A DNA stretch of 64,000 nucleotides. Source: Metaphire vulgaris. Taxonomy: Eukaryota; Annelida; Clitellata; Crassiclitellata; Megascolecidae. Each line of letters opens with the position of its first letter. Positions within the stretch are counted from its first letter, which is position 1. Location of the stretch: the NCBI GenBank assembly GCA_018105865.1, contig CM030865.1:2354716-2418715 (forward strand). The letters run 5' to 3'. The notes beneath the pieces were generated by a model that saw only the letters and a list, made by a program, of their open reading frames with translations, searched no databases and was not told the origin of the DNA. Shown here one piece after another: positions 1 to 11,394 of this stretch. The position numbers and the translations under genes are program-made.

Positions 1-423
1 GTTAAGTAATAGCGACATCTATAGCGTACAATTTATAATGAACGAGGGCTTTCTCATGCATAAATTGATGCCTATATATTCCTTTGTCGTCTGTCTAAAC
101 GAGTGATGCAATCAAATTTTCTTGTTATTCAAACTTCTGACTGAAAATTTATCTCGCCAAAGATAAATTTCGATTCATCGACTCGTCCTTTTGTCCAAAT
201 TGGATTCTAATTGGATAATTGTTGTCTTTTGAAGCGAATTCTATCGAGGAAAACGTCATTAGATTAATTTTCTAGATTTCCACTTTGCTCTGATATATGA
301 AAGTGTCAAAATAAACAACCGAAAGCATATTTTCTCGATGGTCAGAATTTCAAACCCGGACCCGACCTGACCCAATTGGATCAAGTGACCGAATTGGTCA
401 ATGTCAATTCTGCACTTCAAAAC

Positions 424-476
424 CAGTGGCGGCTCCAGGATTTGGCAAGTGGGGGGCGTTGGGGTGGCAGATTCTT
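424..476 (+). mobile_element. Truncated copy of hAT-like MITE family A
   Basis: The segment begins CAGTGGCGGCTCCAGG and matches the first 50 bases of the full-length copies at 11693, 21479 and 23624. The remainder of the element is missing. Confidence 0.7.
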
Positions 477-1322
477 ACTTCATGAAAACCATCAGCAAAT
501 TAACATCACAAGCAGTGGCGGTTTCAGGATTTCTTGGTGGGGAGGATGAAATGAATCCATAGAAAGTAGAAAGTTGGTGGGGGGTGAAAATAGAAGGAAA
601 ATAACCAATAAACTTTGCCGAAAAGGCTGAAAAGAGGGAGTTTTATCCCTAATTTGACTATACTTTTACCAAAAAATAGGTTGACATGCTAAAAAGGTCA
701 TTCGCAGTCAGTTTTACTATAGACTTTTACCCAAAAAAAGGTTTCACAAGCAACAAAGTAAGTCCGGAAGTCCGGCGGGTGAATCCCCACTTATCTCCCA
801 CGTGGAACCGCCACCGATCACAAGAATCCAACCTTCAAACTTCAAAGTGCGTTCGATCACGTGAACAATTGTTGACGTGGCCAATCGAAGCAGTCCAAGC
901 GTTCACTATCTCGATATCTTTTGTCCGATATCTAACTATGAACCACTATAGATAAGATATGACTTATATCACGAAAAGATAACGCGGTCTTTTGCTGCAC
1001 GGTTTTGAAGCGCTATCGGTTGGTAGCCGCGAATATTGGAATATTGGCGCTATAGAAGTTCTCAGATAATCTGGAATGATTTTTTATTTGGCTTGCTGAA
1101 TTATTTAGCACGTCTGCATGGAAGTTGATGGGGGGAGGGAAGGGGGTTAGCCGTAAAACCCACCCACTAATAAAAATGTGTCCATTATCGTCTGCAGAGG
1201 CGTCACCAGGTGTGATAAAACCACGGTGGCACCATCCCACCCCCCCAAAAAAAGACAAGGACCTCTTGAGGCTTGAGTTCTCCTGTACCAGCGCCTTCGT
1301 AGAAATGGAATCGCTGAGACTA

Positions 1323-1791
1323 TATCATTTATCATTTATCATTTATCATTTATCATTTATCATTTATCATTTATCATTTATCATTTATCATTTATCATTT
1401 ATCATTTATCATTTATCATTTATCATTTGTCATTTATCATTTATCATTTATCATTTATCATTTATCATTTATCATTTATCAATTTACCATTTATCATTTA
1501 TCATTTATCATTTATCATTTATCATTTACCATTTATCATTTATCATTTATCATTTATCATTTATCAATCATTTATCATTTATCATTTATCATTTATCATT
1601 TATCATTCGTCATTCGTCATTTGTCATTTGTCATTTATCATTTATCGTTTATCATTTATCATTTATCATTTATCATTTATCATTCATCATTCATCATTTA
1701 TCATTTGTCATTTATCATTTATCATTTATCATTTATCATTTATCATTTATCATTTATCATTTATCATTTATCATTTATCATTTATCATTTA
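1323..1791. repeat. 7-bp tandem satellite (ATTTATC)n
   Basis: About 67 units of ATTTATC run for 470 bases, with scattered one-base variants (ATTTGTC, ATTCATC, ATTTACC). Because 7 is not a multiple of 3, all three forward frames stay open and read as a seven-residue repeat. This explains several long but spurious reading frames. Confidence 0.97.
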
Positions 1792-2159
1792 CTAACAACT
1801 ACTTTGTGTCACTCCCTGCCCGCTCCCCACCCCCAACCTTGTGATGGTGTAATTGTTGTCGCCTGGTGCGGCTACCCCACCCGCACCCTCTAGCTACGCC
1901 ACAAAGCCTCTGATAAATTGAAACATGTCCGGGAAAATTTACTGTCGATGGAACGCCATCTTCTAAAAAACCCAATAATTCTGCTTCTAATTCGCCGCAA
2001 AAACATATAATATATTAATAGGTAATTTAGACATTAAACGAAATATTACCACAGATGACAGTTTATCGAGCCAAGAAACCGATTTATGTAGCGCTTTATG
2101 CAGTAGCCTACAACGGGGAAGGTGGCTTACGATGAAAATCATACCTAAGCGGAACGAAA

Positions 2160-2731
2160 TCTTACTATCTTACCGCCGTTGCCTAGGAAACGGCGTCTCC
2201 TAGGTGTCGTCACAGGTGACCGCTCACCTCGATCGCGAGCCGAGACCACTCGCTCCCTCCCCCGCCGCCTCTCAACCACCTGTCAATCCCAATCAGGGCT
2301 CCATCCACTGGCGCTCGGCGCCCGGGCGATCGACGCAACGACGGGGCGTGGCTTCCCGCCAGAGCTCCGCCCACCGCCGCCGGCGGAGGCGGGGCCAGAC
2401 TCCGGGTCACGTGACGGCGCCGTGAACGGGCTCGAGAGTCGGAGGGTTGGACGATGGGAGAGGATGGTCGCCGATGGAGCAGACGACCGGTTCTTAAGAG
2501 GCGACTTCCGGTTTCGGTGGCAGACGACAGAGAAGTTCGATGACGTAGCTGTGACGTAGTAGAGGAAGTTCTGGAATCTGTGTTTTTTTTCTTCTTTTTC
2601 TTTTTCAAACTGACGGCTTTTTGCGTTGAGCCTCGAACTGAGTTCGGAGTTTGAGTTTCTGTCGAGAGGTGGAGCTCGTAAAGGAAGTTGTCGTCGTTGT
2701 TGTTGTTATTGTTGCTGTTGTTGTCTGAAAC
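2160..2731 (+). promoter_or_regulatory. GC-rich putative promoter and 5' UTR of LMX1
   Basis: GC and CpG content rise sharply compared with the flanks, beginning with an RFX-type X-box at 2178. ACGTGAC and TGACGTAG motifs follow, then a T-rich and GTT-rich stretch that leads to the proposed start codon at 2732. No TATA box or initiator can be fixed, so the transcription start is not placed. Confidence 0.5.
2178..2191. promoter_or_regulatory. RFX-type X-box
   Basis: GTTGCCTAGGAAAC is an imperfect inverted repeat matching the RFX-family X-box (GTTGCC, short spacer, GNAAC). It sits at the upstream edge of the GC-rich LMX1 5' region. Confidence 0.5.
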
Positions 2732-2777
2732 ATGCCGACAATATATCACGGCAGGAGCGACTGTGACGTCAGCGAGG
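2732..2777 (+). CDS. LMX1: LMX1 coding exon 1 (start codon, 15 codons, proposed)
   Basis: An ATG with A at -3 follows an in-frame TGA six bases upstream, so translation in this frame cannot begin earlier within the exon. It encodes MPTIYHGRSDCDVSE and ends in phase 1 at a good donor (CGAGG|GTAAAG). This complements the two free bases at the start of exon 2. The exon was needed because exon 2 has an upstream in-frame stop at 3195 and no ATG. The residues are not conserved with vertebrate LMX1, so the call rests on splice phase, Kozak context and the GC-rich setting. A more distant 5' exon is possible. Confidence 0.5.
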
Positions 2778-3076
2778 GTAAAGAAAAATATACAACAACT
2801 TACTTACTTAGCCTACTTACTTACTTAATTACGTAGCGATTTAAGTGATTAGTGTTAATTACCTAAATTAAACCAATGAACGAAACAATTAATCAGTCAA
2901 TAAGTCATTCAGTCAGTCAGTCAGTAGGTAAGTAAGTAAGTAAGTAGATAGATCAATCATTCAGTCAATCATTTAATCAATCAATCGTTCAATCAGATAC
3001 AAGCATTGGCTTCATGTCACGTGACGCCGTGGCTGATTGGCTGACAACAATCTATAGCAGGACTATGATTAGGCAT

Positions 3077-3107
3077 ATATATATATAATATATATATATA
3101 TTATATT

Positions 3108-3155
<48 letters not shown>
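3077..3155. repeat. (TA)n dinucleotide repeat
   Basis: A TA run with a few ATAATA interruptions lies in LMX1 intron 1, about 60 bases before the exon 2 acceptor. Confidence 0.95.
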
Positions 3156-3159
<4 letters not shown>

Positions 3160-3216
3160 TGAAGATTCGTTAATCATAAAAGGAATTCTATAATTAAAGT
3201 CCGAATTTAATTCCAG

Positions 3217-3484
3217 GGTCAAATGGGGTGTGCACGCCCCTTCGTGTCGGCGAGGCGGCCCAGGGCCCCCAGCATCAGCCGCCGCCGCCGCCGTCGCTGT
3301 CGCCGCCGCCGCCGAGGGAGACCTGCTTCGGATGCCAGGGACCGATCGAAGACCGCTTTCTCCTGCGCGTCATGGACAACTCGTGGCACGAGGGATGCCT
3401 CCAGTGCAGCGTCTGTCACGAGACGCTCCGTCACTCGTGTTTCATCAAGGACAGAAGGGTGCTGTGTCGACTCGACTACGACAA
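3217..3484 (+). CDS. LMX1: LMX1 exon 2: proline-rich leader and LIM1 zinc-binding domain
   Basis: The acceptor is TTCCAG at 3211-3216 and the donor GTCAGT at 3485. After about 30 residues rich in Gln and Pro, the LIM1 ligands follow in order: CFGC, HEGC, CSVC and a final CRLD. LIM1 and LIM2 in this family bind two zinc ions each and mediate contacts with LDB/CLIM cofactors. The segment around PIEDRFLLRV closely follows vertebrate LMX1 (PISDRFLMRV). The exon ends in phase 2 inside the DYDK codon just before LIM2, the expected place for an LMX1 intron. The GCCGCC-rich leader leaves all three forward frames open and explains overlapping spurious frames. Confidence 0.93.
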
Positions 3485-4095
3485 GTCAGTGCATTCCACT
3501 CTGGCGCTATATAAATCAGCATAAAATCATCCATGCATATATTTATATACTGTACCCCCAATTTCTCAACGATTTTGCGCCAATCCTAACGACCGATCCC
3601 AGTCAGAAGAGAGGTCCGGCCCCCCGTACTTCCCCTCCCCATGGCTACGCCCTGGTACTGTGTGAGAAATCGTATATATATATATATATATATCGTCTTG
3701 AACTATCGACTATCTAAGTCTCCGAAGTCGTGCAGTTAATGTTTCACTGTTTAGAGCCTCTTGTGGTCTTGAGGGTCTTATGAAAAAACCCCATTAAATG
3801 CGACGACCCCAAACTCTAAAGTATTTGACCCATTGGCGGGCATAGTGAGAGGCCCTAATGGGGAGCACAGATTACCAATGAAAGAAAAATATTGACAATA
3901 TATAATAACTATATAGCGACATGACGTTCGCTCGGTGTGAGAAAATAGGGGTGGGGCTGGGGTGGGGCGGCGGATCCATCAAAATGTGAGGCAGAAATTT
4001 CAGCGTGGACATGAAAAAGGGGAGTGGCCTCTTTAGTTGCCAAATCCGGTTATAGTCATTGTAATTGCGGCGCCATAGAAGCTATCGCTATTGCA

Positions 4096-4097
<2 letters not shown>

Positions 4098-4166
<69 letters not shown>

Positions 4167-4185
4167 CATTATTTTTATTATTATT
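4098..4185. repeat. (ATT)n trinucleotide array
   Basis: About 27 ATT units follow a GGCGCCATAGAAG motif. That motif resembles the 3' end of L2-type retroposons, so the array may have begun as a retroposon tail. Confidence 0.9.
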
Positions 4186-4236
4186 ATTTCTATTACTATT
4201 ACTATTACTATTGTTATTTACATTAACCTGCTAGAT

Positions 4237-4640
4237 CATGGGTGGGCAAATTACGGCCCGTGGGCCGTATATGGCCCGCCACCGGATTCCATGCGGACCG
4301 CAAGATCGTTTTGAAATATGCAGAAAGTGAGGTAATTTGAAGCCATTTCATTTATTTATTTATTTTATTTGGAAACATGGAACCTCATTTTAAAATCTTA
4401 GAAAGGGTAGGCAGCGATAGGGACAAACGAAGGACCGAGCCTCCAACTTGAAAATGTCCAAAATCTTTTGACAGGCAAAAAAAGTTTATATCAAGGCATT
4501 GTAATAATTAATTCCGATAAAATACTGTATTATGTCTTCTTTTTTCCCACTTCACATTGTAAATATTTTGATTTTTTGAATGTGCGGTCCGGCCAATGAT
4601 TTCACGCGACTCTTTAAAGAAAAAAGTTTGCCCGCCTTTG
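4237..4640. mobile_element. hAT-like non-autonomous element with GTGGGCAAA ends
   Basis: The element starts CATGGGTGGGCAAATTACGG and ends AAGTTTGCCCGCCTTTG, an imperfect terminal inverted repeat. Internal ATGCGGACCGCA is shared with the larger element at 11395-12147. I cannot see a target-site duplication. Confidence 0.6.
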
Positions 4641-4772
4641 AGGTGGGGGGGGGGTAATGGTGGTGGGGGTCTTGCACGAGAGTTAAATAGTTTAGTCTTT
4701 TCAACTGTTTTCGACGGATTAACATAATTGTTTCAACGGTTGCGTTTTTACCTGCACTGAATTATTATTGTT

Positions 4773-4786
4773 ACTGTTACTACTAT

Positions 4787-4844
<58 letters not shown>

Positions 4845-4898
4845 GCTACTACTACTACTGCTACTGCTGCTACTGCTGCTGCTGCTGCTACTGCTGCA

Positions 4899-4962
<64 letters not shown>

Positions 4963-5125
4963 CTGCTGCTGCTGCCACCACTGCTGCTGCTGCCACTGCT
5001 GCCACCACCACACTGCTGCCACCACCACCACCTGCTGCTGCTGCTGCTGCCACCACTGCTGCTGCACCACTGCTGCTGCTGCCACCACCACCACCTGCAC
5101 CACCACCACTGCCACCACTGCCACC

Positions 5126-5166
<41 letters not shown>

Positions 5167-5222
5167 ACCACCACTACTACTGCTGCTACTACTACTACTA
5201 CCACTACTACTGCTACTACTAC

Positions 5223-5304
<82 letters not shown>

Positions 5305-5305
5305 T
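4773..5305. repeat. Compound (ACT)n/(CTG)n/(CAC)n/(ATT)n array
   Basis: More than 500 bases of trinucleotide repeats drift from ACT to CTG, to CAC/CTG mixtures and finally to ATT. CTG and CAC blocks alternate, which looks like repeated slippage conversion from one ancestral array. The array gives long leucine, alanine or glutamine frames on both strands with no coding value. Confidence 0.97.
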
Positions 5306-5519
5306 ATTATTGCTTCGAGAGAATTCGATTCATTGGAGTTTCCTAGGACGGAATCTCACTTATCAACTTCTCGATTCTTCCGCAAGAGGGAAAAATCTTG
5401 ACCTCGCCCCCCCCCCAAATAATCGACGACAGCCCAGGGTTGGACCCACGACTCCCCCTCCTTCTCCCTCCCCTCCCCAACGACCCCAACCGCCCCAGCC
5501 ATCTGGGCCGGGCCTCTAG

Positions 5520-5720
5520 CGGTTCCTGGCAACGAGCGCCGTCGATGGTAGCGCAAACACCGGCCGTGTTTGCCGACGACGAGAGGGTGCTTAAGACGCG
5601 GGTGCGGCGCACCGACCGACGGACGGACGGACCGAGAGGGGGCGGGAGGGAGGGAAGGAGGAAGCGGAGAGGGAGGAGGAGGAGGAGGAGGAGGAGGGAG
5701 GGCAGACGACGACGATGACC
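5520..5720. promoter_or_regulatory. CpG-rich island in intron 2
   Basis: A short island is rich in CGACGACG, CGGACGGACGG and GGAGGAGG motifs. It opens with a CCTGGCAACG half X-box near 5525 and closes with CCACGTGACA near 5718. Its function is inferred only from composition. Confidence 0.35.
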
Positions 5721-5993
5721 ACGTGACATTAAAGGAAACTCCGCGGAGTCAGAGCGATAATCTGTCGAAACCGTCGTCGTTCTGTGGGTGGGAGTGGAGG
5801 TGGAGGTTGCTGTGAGTTGGTAGAGTGGGGTGGTGATGATGGTTATGGTGGTGGTGGTGGTGGTGGTGGTGACTTTTTCCAAGGTCTCCATTATCCGCCA
5901 TCAGCGGTTCAAACGGAGTGCGCCCCTTCAGATAGTATCGGTACCAACAGAAGATAGCATTGTACCAGTACCCACAGATCAAGTATACCGGTA

Positions 5994-6183
5994 CAGTGGC
6001 GGCTCCACCGGGGGGTGCGGGGGCCCGTGCCCCTCTATTGAATGCCTGCTCCCCCAGTGCCCCCCTCCAGTTGGGACCCTATACTTAATGCTACATATAT
6101 TAAACAACAAATGGTTGGCTCCCCATGATTAGAATTTGCCACCCCAACGGTCCCCCACTTGCCAAATCCTAGAGCCGCCTCTG
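5994..6183 (-). mobile_element. hAT-like MITE family A, full length
   Basis: A 190-bp element with CAGTGGCGGCTCC at one end and GAGCCGCCTCTG at the other is flanked on both sides by the perfect 8-bp duplication TACCGGTA (5986-5993 and 6184-6191). An 8-bp duplication is the hallmark of hAT-superfamily insertion. Confidence 0.9.
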
Positions 6184-6491
6184 TACCGGTACTAATACAA
6201 ACCTTGGTCTATAGTACTTTTTAAAATTAATCTTATATCGCAATAACGCAAGAAAAGCGTATATTCCGACCATTTTGCTCTGAAACTCCATGGACGAATA
6301 CTGTAATTATAAAGAATCTTAGTTCGAACCTAGCGGTTAAGCGATGTTGCCATACTCATAGGACTTTAAAGACGCGTAATAAAGGTATGTTTCAGGCAGA
6401 ATTTTAAAAAGAGATAATATTCAAGAAATCTCAATCTCAATTTCTCTCCTTTCGTCTTATTTGGCAAAAATACAAGTATCATTAATTCTGT

Positions 6492-6569
6492 CTACTACTA
6501 CTACTTCTACTACTGCTGCTGCTACTACTACTACTACTATTACTACTACTACTACTACTACTGCTGCTA

Positions 6570-6607
<38 letters not shown>

Positions 6608-7069
6608 ACTGCTACTGCTGCTACTGCTGCTGCTACTACTACTACTACTGCTACTACTACTACGACCACCACCACCACCACCACCACCACCACCACCACC
6701 ACCACCACCACCACCACCACCACCACCACCACCACCACCACCACCACCACCACCACCACCACTGCCACTGCCACTGCTGCACCTGCCACTACTGCTGCTA
6801 CTACTACTACCACCACCACTCACCACCACCACCACTGCACCACCACCACCACCACCACTGCCACCACCACCACCACCACCACCACCACACCACCACCACC
6901 ACCACCACCACCACCACCACACACCACCACCACCACCACCACCACCACCACCACCACCACCACCACCACCACCACCACCACCACCACCACCACCACCACC
7001 ACCACCACCACCACCACCACCACCACCACCACCACCACCACCACTGCCACCACCACCACCACCACCACC

Positions 7070-7153
<84 letters not shown>
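6492..7153. repeat. Compound (ACT)n/(ACC)n/(ATT)n array, about 660 bp
   Basis: An ACT/CTG section is followed by about 400 bases dominated by ACC/CAC triplets and then 24 ATT units. This is the longest trinucleotide array in the window. Polythreonine, polyglycine and polyvaline frames across it are artefacts. Confidence 0.97.
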
Positions 7154-7154
<1 letters not shown>

Positions 7155-7766
7155 TGCCAAATTTTCATTCGAATTGAATAATGACTTTTGTTTTGCCATT
7201 TATTCAAAATATTGCATGCTATTATTAGGGTCGCGGCACGTTACAAAACCGCTGAAGTAAGTAAGTAAGTAAAATCTCGTGGAATTCTATAGCGCCCTGG
7301 AAAGTAGCTGCTTATTCTTAGGCGCTCAAAGTAAGTGGGTCGCAGTTCTAAAATGTTTGCGAATTCCTGGATTAGATATTGTCGACGTGATGAACAAGGC
7401 CTGTCTAAGAGCTGTCTTGATCGACTCAATGCCAGTTCTGTTTTACAATGTAATGTAATATCTCGTAAATTTATATAGCGCTTGTAGGCCTTGATTATTT
7501 CTCTTGAAAATAGCTTTTTCTCCATGCAGTCATTTTCCCATCTTCGATCCTTTCTGCCTTGTACTGTGTTCCTGCGCCCAACCACCTGTTAATACGTGTT
7601 TAGATAGTTGTGTGCAGCTGCATTGTCAGGTATTTATTAGATAGACAGCTAATGCAGCTTCATTGTCTATCGACGCTAACATAGCAGAGCACAGCGAACC
7701 TCGGCACATTTCGCAGACCATTTTAACTTCCGCTCCATGCATGTTACGGTGGACATGTAGGCTAAC

Positions 7767-7954
7767 CAGTGTTTATTCTAGGCCTTCTCTGGAGGAAATT
7801 TCCCCTCCAAAGTTTTAAATTTCTCCTCCCAAATTTTTATATGTTGGCTGGGGGATGGAAATTGCCCCCAAAAGTGTGGAGACTCAGACCTTGTCCCCCA
7901 CCCCAAACTTTTCAAAATCCCCCAATGTCAAGGTGGCTATAATAATAAACCCTG
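7767..7954 (-). mobile_element. Divergent copy of hAT-like MITE family B
   Basis: Starts CAGTGTTTATTCTAGGCC and ends AATAAACCCTG. The interior carries the same alternation of G- or C-rich blocks with AAATTT blocks as the copies at 9245 and 63729, but it is strongly diverged. No clean target duplication is visible. Confidence 0.5.
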
Positions 7955-8169
7955 CATGTAACTATACCTGAGAAATAAATTCTCTAACCGCCGCGGGGCG
8001 TCTGAAGCCGTCGACTTCTTCAGATCTTCACTGCATAGACTTTAACCAGATCTTCACCATCCATTTTACATTGAGACTTTAAATACAAATTAAATACAGT
8101 ATTTTTAAAAATTACAGTAGAAACAAAACCCAGATTAAGGTGAAACAGAGGCGTAAAAACCCGTAGAAA

Positions 8170-8650
8170 AATGGCACGCTCTGGATACGCCGCCGAGATA
8201 ATCAAACAAGCGGATAGTCGGTTACTTAGCGCGAATTATCGAGATCTCGAACGGTGGGAGGGGAATGGGAGGGAGGGGAAGGTGGGGGAGGAGGAGAGCG
8301 GCGTCGTATTTATCTTAAAACGGCGGCGCTATATAAACGACGTTTCCGGGTAAGTTATGGAGACGCCGGCGGACGACGGTTGGTCGGCGGGCGAGCTCAC
8401 GATCGAGTGCTCCCCTCCCTGTGGGCCTGTTCCCTGCCCCCCCCACAAACCACCAGGGTCACGTGACGCGAAGAGGAGGAGAAGGAGGAGGAGGAGGAGG
8501 AGGAGGAGGCGGAAGTCAAGTGTATTCCCGGGTGGAAGTCGAGAGATCCGTCGAGAGCTGTAATGCCGAGCCGTGTTCGCGATAGAGAACGCACGCCGTT
8601 GACGTACGGCGAAGAGAGGATGGAGTGTGGGGGGGGGAGAAAAAGAAGGA
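8170..8650. promoter_or_regulatory. CpG-rich island in intron 2
   Basis: This island has dense CpG, GGAGGAGG runs, TCACGTGACG at 8459-8468 and TATATAAACGACG near 8330. Open frames here lack recognisable domains. A promoter or enhancer role is possible but inferred from base composition only. Confidence 0.35.
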
Positions 8651-9244
8651 GACGAGGAAGAGGAGGCAGGGAGGGAGGGAGGGCACGTCGGTAAGAATTT
8701 TACGACACCCTCCCTTCTTCGATGATCTTTCTTCCCTCCCCTGCCCCTTCCTCTTCCTCTTCCTCTTCCTCTCCGTCCGGTGCCCTCGTTTACCTCGGCG
8801 CGGAGAAAACCGCGGACTTTTTCCTTCTTCGTTTCTGTAAGGATCGGTTTTGTTCTCCTCCGCGGGCGAATCGAGTAATTTTCAAGCGTATACAGACATT
8901 AGCCGCATCTAAAGAGGCGTCGGGGGGGGGAGGAAGAAAAAGAGGAAGAGAGGACTCTAATCATCCCTCCTCCATACATTCCCGTCCCCTCCCTCTCCCC
9001 CTCCTCCACCCAATTCGAGTTCTTATTGCGAATTCTCCTTCCGTTCAGTCTGCAATAATTTCGCTCTTTCTCTTACGAAGCTCCACGCATCGTCCTCCTT
9101 GCAACTGTTTTCTTCCTTAGGATTTCGACTGGCATTACACCCTCACTCCCACCGTCACCCCCCACCCCACCCAACCCCACCCACCCGACACCCAAGCAAC
9201 CGGACCGCTAATATTAGGACAATCTTTCCCCACCTCACCCCACT

Positions 9245-9441
9245 CAGTGTTTAATCTAGGCCGTTTCCGGGGAAAATTGCCCTGTTCCCCCCCCCCGAAA
9301 TTTCAAATTCCCCCTGAAAATTTTGGAATACTACACGGACTAACAGCGGCCCCTAGCAGAATTCCCCCGGCTTTGTCAGTTCCCCACCCTCCCCGGCTTT
9401 TTCAGTTCCCCCCGGAGTCCAGGAGTCTAGATTAAACACTG
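9245..9441 (-). mobile_element. hAT-like MITE family B, full length
   Basis: A 197-bp element has CAGTGTTTAATCTAGGCC and CTAGATTAAACACTG termini. The flanking 8-bp duplication ACCCCACT (9237-9244 and 9442-9449) is perfect. The interior alternates CCCC/GGGG blocks with AAATTT. Confidence 0.85.
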
Positions 9442-9779
9442 ACCCCACTCCCTCTCCCCAACCGACTTCCCAAAATGCATCGCTGTCGTTATAGCAACGC
9501 AACCCACATGCATCGCCAGCCGAGCTCCATTGTATGCGTGTTGGGAGAACGTCCAGACGGTGTGAAGAGAGGAGAGGGGTGGGAGGGGATGGGGGTGTGT
9601 GGATGAGCGAAGGGTATTATCTATACAGCCTGTATGTTCTGTTATATAGCGGCATTGTGGCGGAGAAGGGAACAAAAAACATCCCCGGTGACAAAGAAAG
9701 CGGCTTGTCAGGCGCCCTCTGCAGGTGAAAGGGGAAGGGGGAGTAAAGAGGGCCTCAAACGCTAAATCTCTAAACAACG

Positions 9780-9781
<2 letters not shown>

Positions 9782-9839
<58 letters not shown>
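9782..9839. repeat. (TA)n dinucleotide repeat
   Basis: Uninterrupted TA run of about 29 units in LMX1 intron 2. Confidence 0.97.
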
Positions 9840-9841
<2 letters not shown>

Positions 9842-10687
9842 TCATCGAAACGGGCGGTATCCGATTGATGTATCGTTCTTGCTCAGCGTCAAATTGACTT
9901 ATAGTATCAAGTGCTTACCACTGCGTTCAAATTTAATCGGATCTAATCTTTCATAATCTTTCAATATTTCTTCAAATAATTCGATCAAAGATTTTTTCCA
10001 AACGAACGGTGCGTTTGAAGTTGAAAAATGCGCAGAATGAAGATTAATTTGGACGAAATAAAATTCGATTCGATGAGAAATCGTTGATGCAAAAAAAAAT
10101 AATGAAATATTTATTGGAAAATTAAAGACGATGGGGCGTCTGCGTTAATGAGAACTGTCATAAATGCGCCTTCATATTTATGTAACATCTGTGTTTTGGT
10201 TTCATCAATCTTATTATATCTGTCAATGTTTGTTTCTTTTTAAGTACACTAATACATGAAAGCAGTACTATAAGTATATGCCGTAAATTAATTATTGTAC
10301 GAATGTTACCATTTAATTAGGTTAATAAAGGTCAATCCGCTGTGCGCCTGCCTGACCTAGAACCATGTTTTAGAAAATCAAAGAATCCTGGTGAAAGTTG
10401 ACGAATTAATTTAAATAGTTCAAACGAAGCAATTAAACTCTATAAAAACGGATTATGATAACGACTACGACAACAGTGATTATGTCGATGATAATAATGA
10501 TAACGCTGTAGTGAAATTATCAGAGATGAGTTTTGAAGAATTAATTGTCGATTAAGCGCCAAAGAATAAGCAGCAACTGTTGTGCTGCTCTACAAAGCGC
10601 TATATAAATCCACGGGAATTACTTTGACGACTGAATTCATCCAGTCCGCAACTTTTAATGAGACTCGTTTTATGAAACGAAGCTTCT

Positions 10688-10722
10688 GATTGGTCAGGAC
10701 GCAAAAGACGTTGCCTAGCAAC
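10688..10722. promoter_or_regulatory. CCAAT-type motif plus perfect RFX X-box
   Basis: GATTGGTCA (reverse CCAAT box) at 10688-10696 is followed 13 bases later by GTTGCCTAGCAAC at 10710-10722. The second motif matches the symmetric X-box bound by RFX factors. The pairing in an otherwise plain intron resembles a cis-regulatory module. Confidence 0.5.
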
Positions 10723-11394
10723 GGCCTATTAAGCATCGTCTTCTATTTATTTTCATTTTCTTCGTATATACGATTGGGTTTCGTCTAGGATTTCATTTAT
10801 TTGCCCCCCATCTCAACATTACCCCACCCACCCCTACGCACCGTTTTGAGAGGGGAGAACACCTGCAAGGTGCGATTTTATATATTGAGGCGGGTAATTG
10901 CGGAAACGGTAGGCAAGATCACGTCTATCACGTGACCACCTTGTGAGATTCTCACCCGGGGTCGGCCCGACGGTGTCACGTGTCGCCGTCTTCACGTTCT
11001 GCGGTTTCGTTTGATTCCCCCGACCCTCCCCGCCCCCGAGGGGAGGGAGTGACGACGATTTCAAACTACTTACTACGTGACGGATTTTTCAACTCAAATA
11101 ATAATTTCTTCCGTTGACGTATCTACGGGGGGGGACGGGTAGGTACCGGGGGGGACCAGACCCCTTATTCTGGCTGGGCCAGGTCTTGTTATTGGCGCAA
11201 AACCGTTGAGAAACTGGGGTGGGATGGAGTGGGGGTGGGGTAGGTAGCATGATCGAAGGGAGTATGAGGTATATTTTTTGCTCGTTCGAGACTTTTACCC
11301 GAAAATACCCCCGATTGTGCCCCCTATTCCGAAAACTTCGGCTGCGCCACTGTTTTTCTCTCATATTATCACGCGGCTAAACATTACATTAGTT

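Larger units (their letters stand above)
1..2159. other. Intergenic DNA upstream of LMX1
   Basis: No coding exon is recognisable here. The stretch holds an AT-rich unique part (1-420), a truncated hAT-type MITE (424-476), a related degenerate GTGGCGG start near 514, a 7-bp tandem satellite (1323-1791) and low-complexity flanks. A GGCGCTATAGAAG motif near 1042, which resembles the tails of retroposons elsewhere in the window, is also present. Confidence 0.6.

Noticed and set aside
1125..1893. Long forward reading frames across 1323-1791
   Set aside because: They are translations of the 7-bp satellite in three frames and have no gene structure.
3223..3717. Alternative forward frames over LMX1 exon 2
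   Set aside because: They arise from the GCC-rich leader. Only the frame with the LIM ligands and the right phase is coding.
4748..7207. Poly-Leu, poly-Thr, poly-Gly, poly-Val and poly-Ser frames on both strands
   Set aside because: Pure translation of trinucleotide arrays. The same applies to arrays at 17.5, 18.7, 21.7, 30.2, 35.1, 38.8, 47.0 and 62.1 kb.
7241..7585. 114-codon minus-strand frame near 7.4 kb
   Set aside because: No recognisable domain. It begins in a GTAAGTAAG repeat and contains GCGCTATATAAATTTACG-type retroposon tail words, so it is probably repeat-derived.
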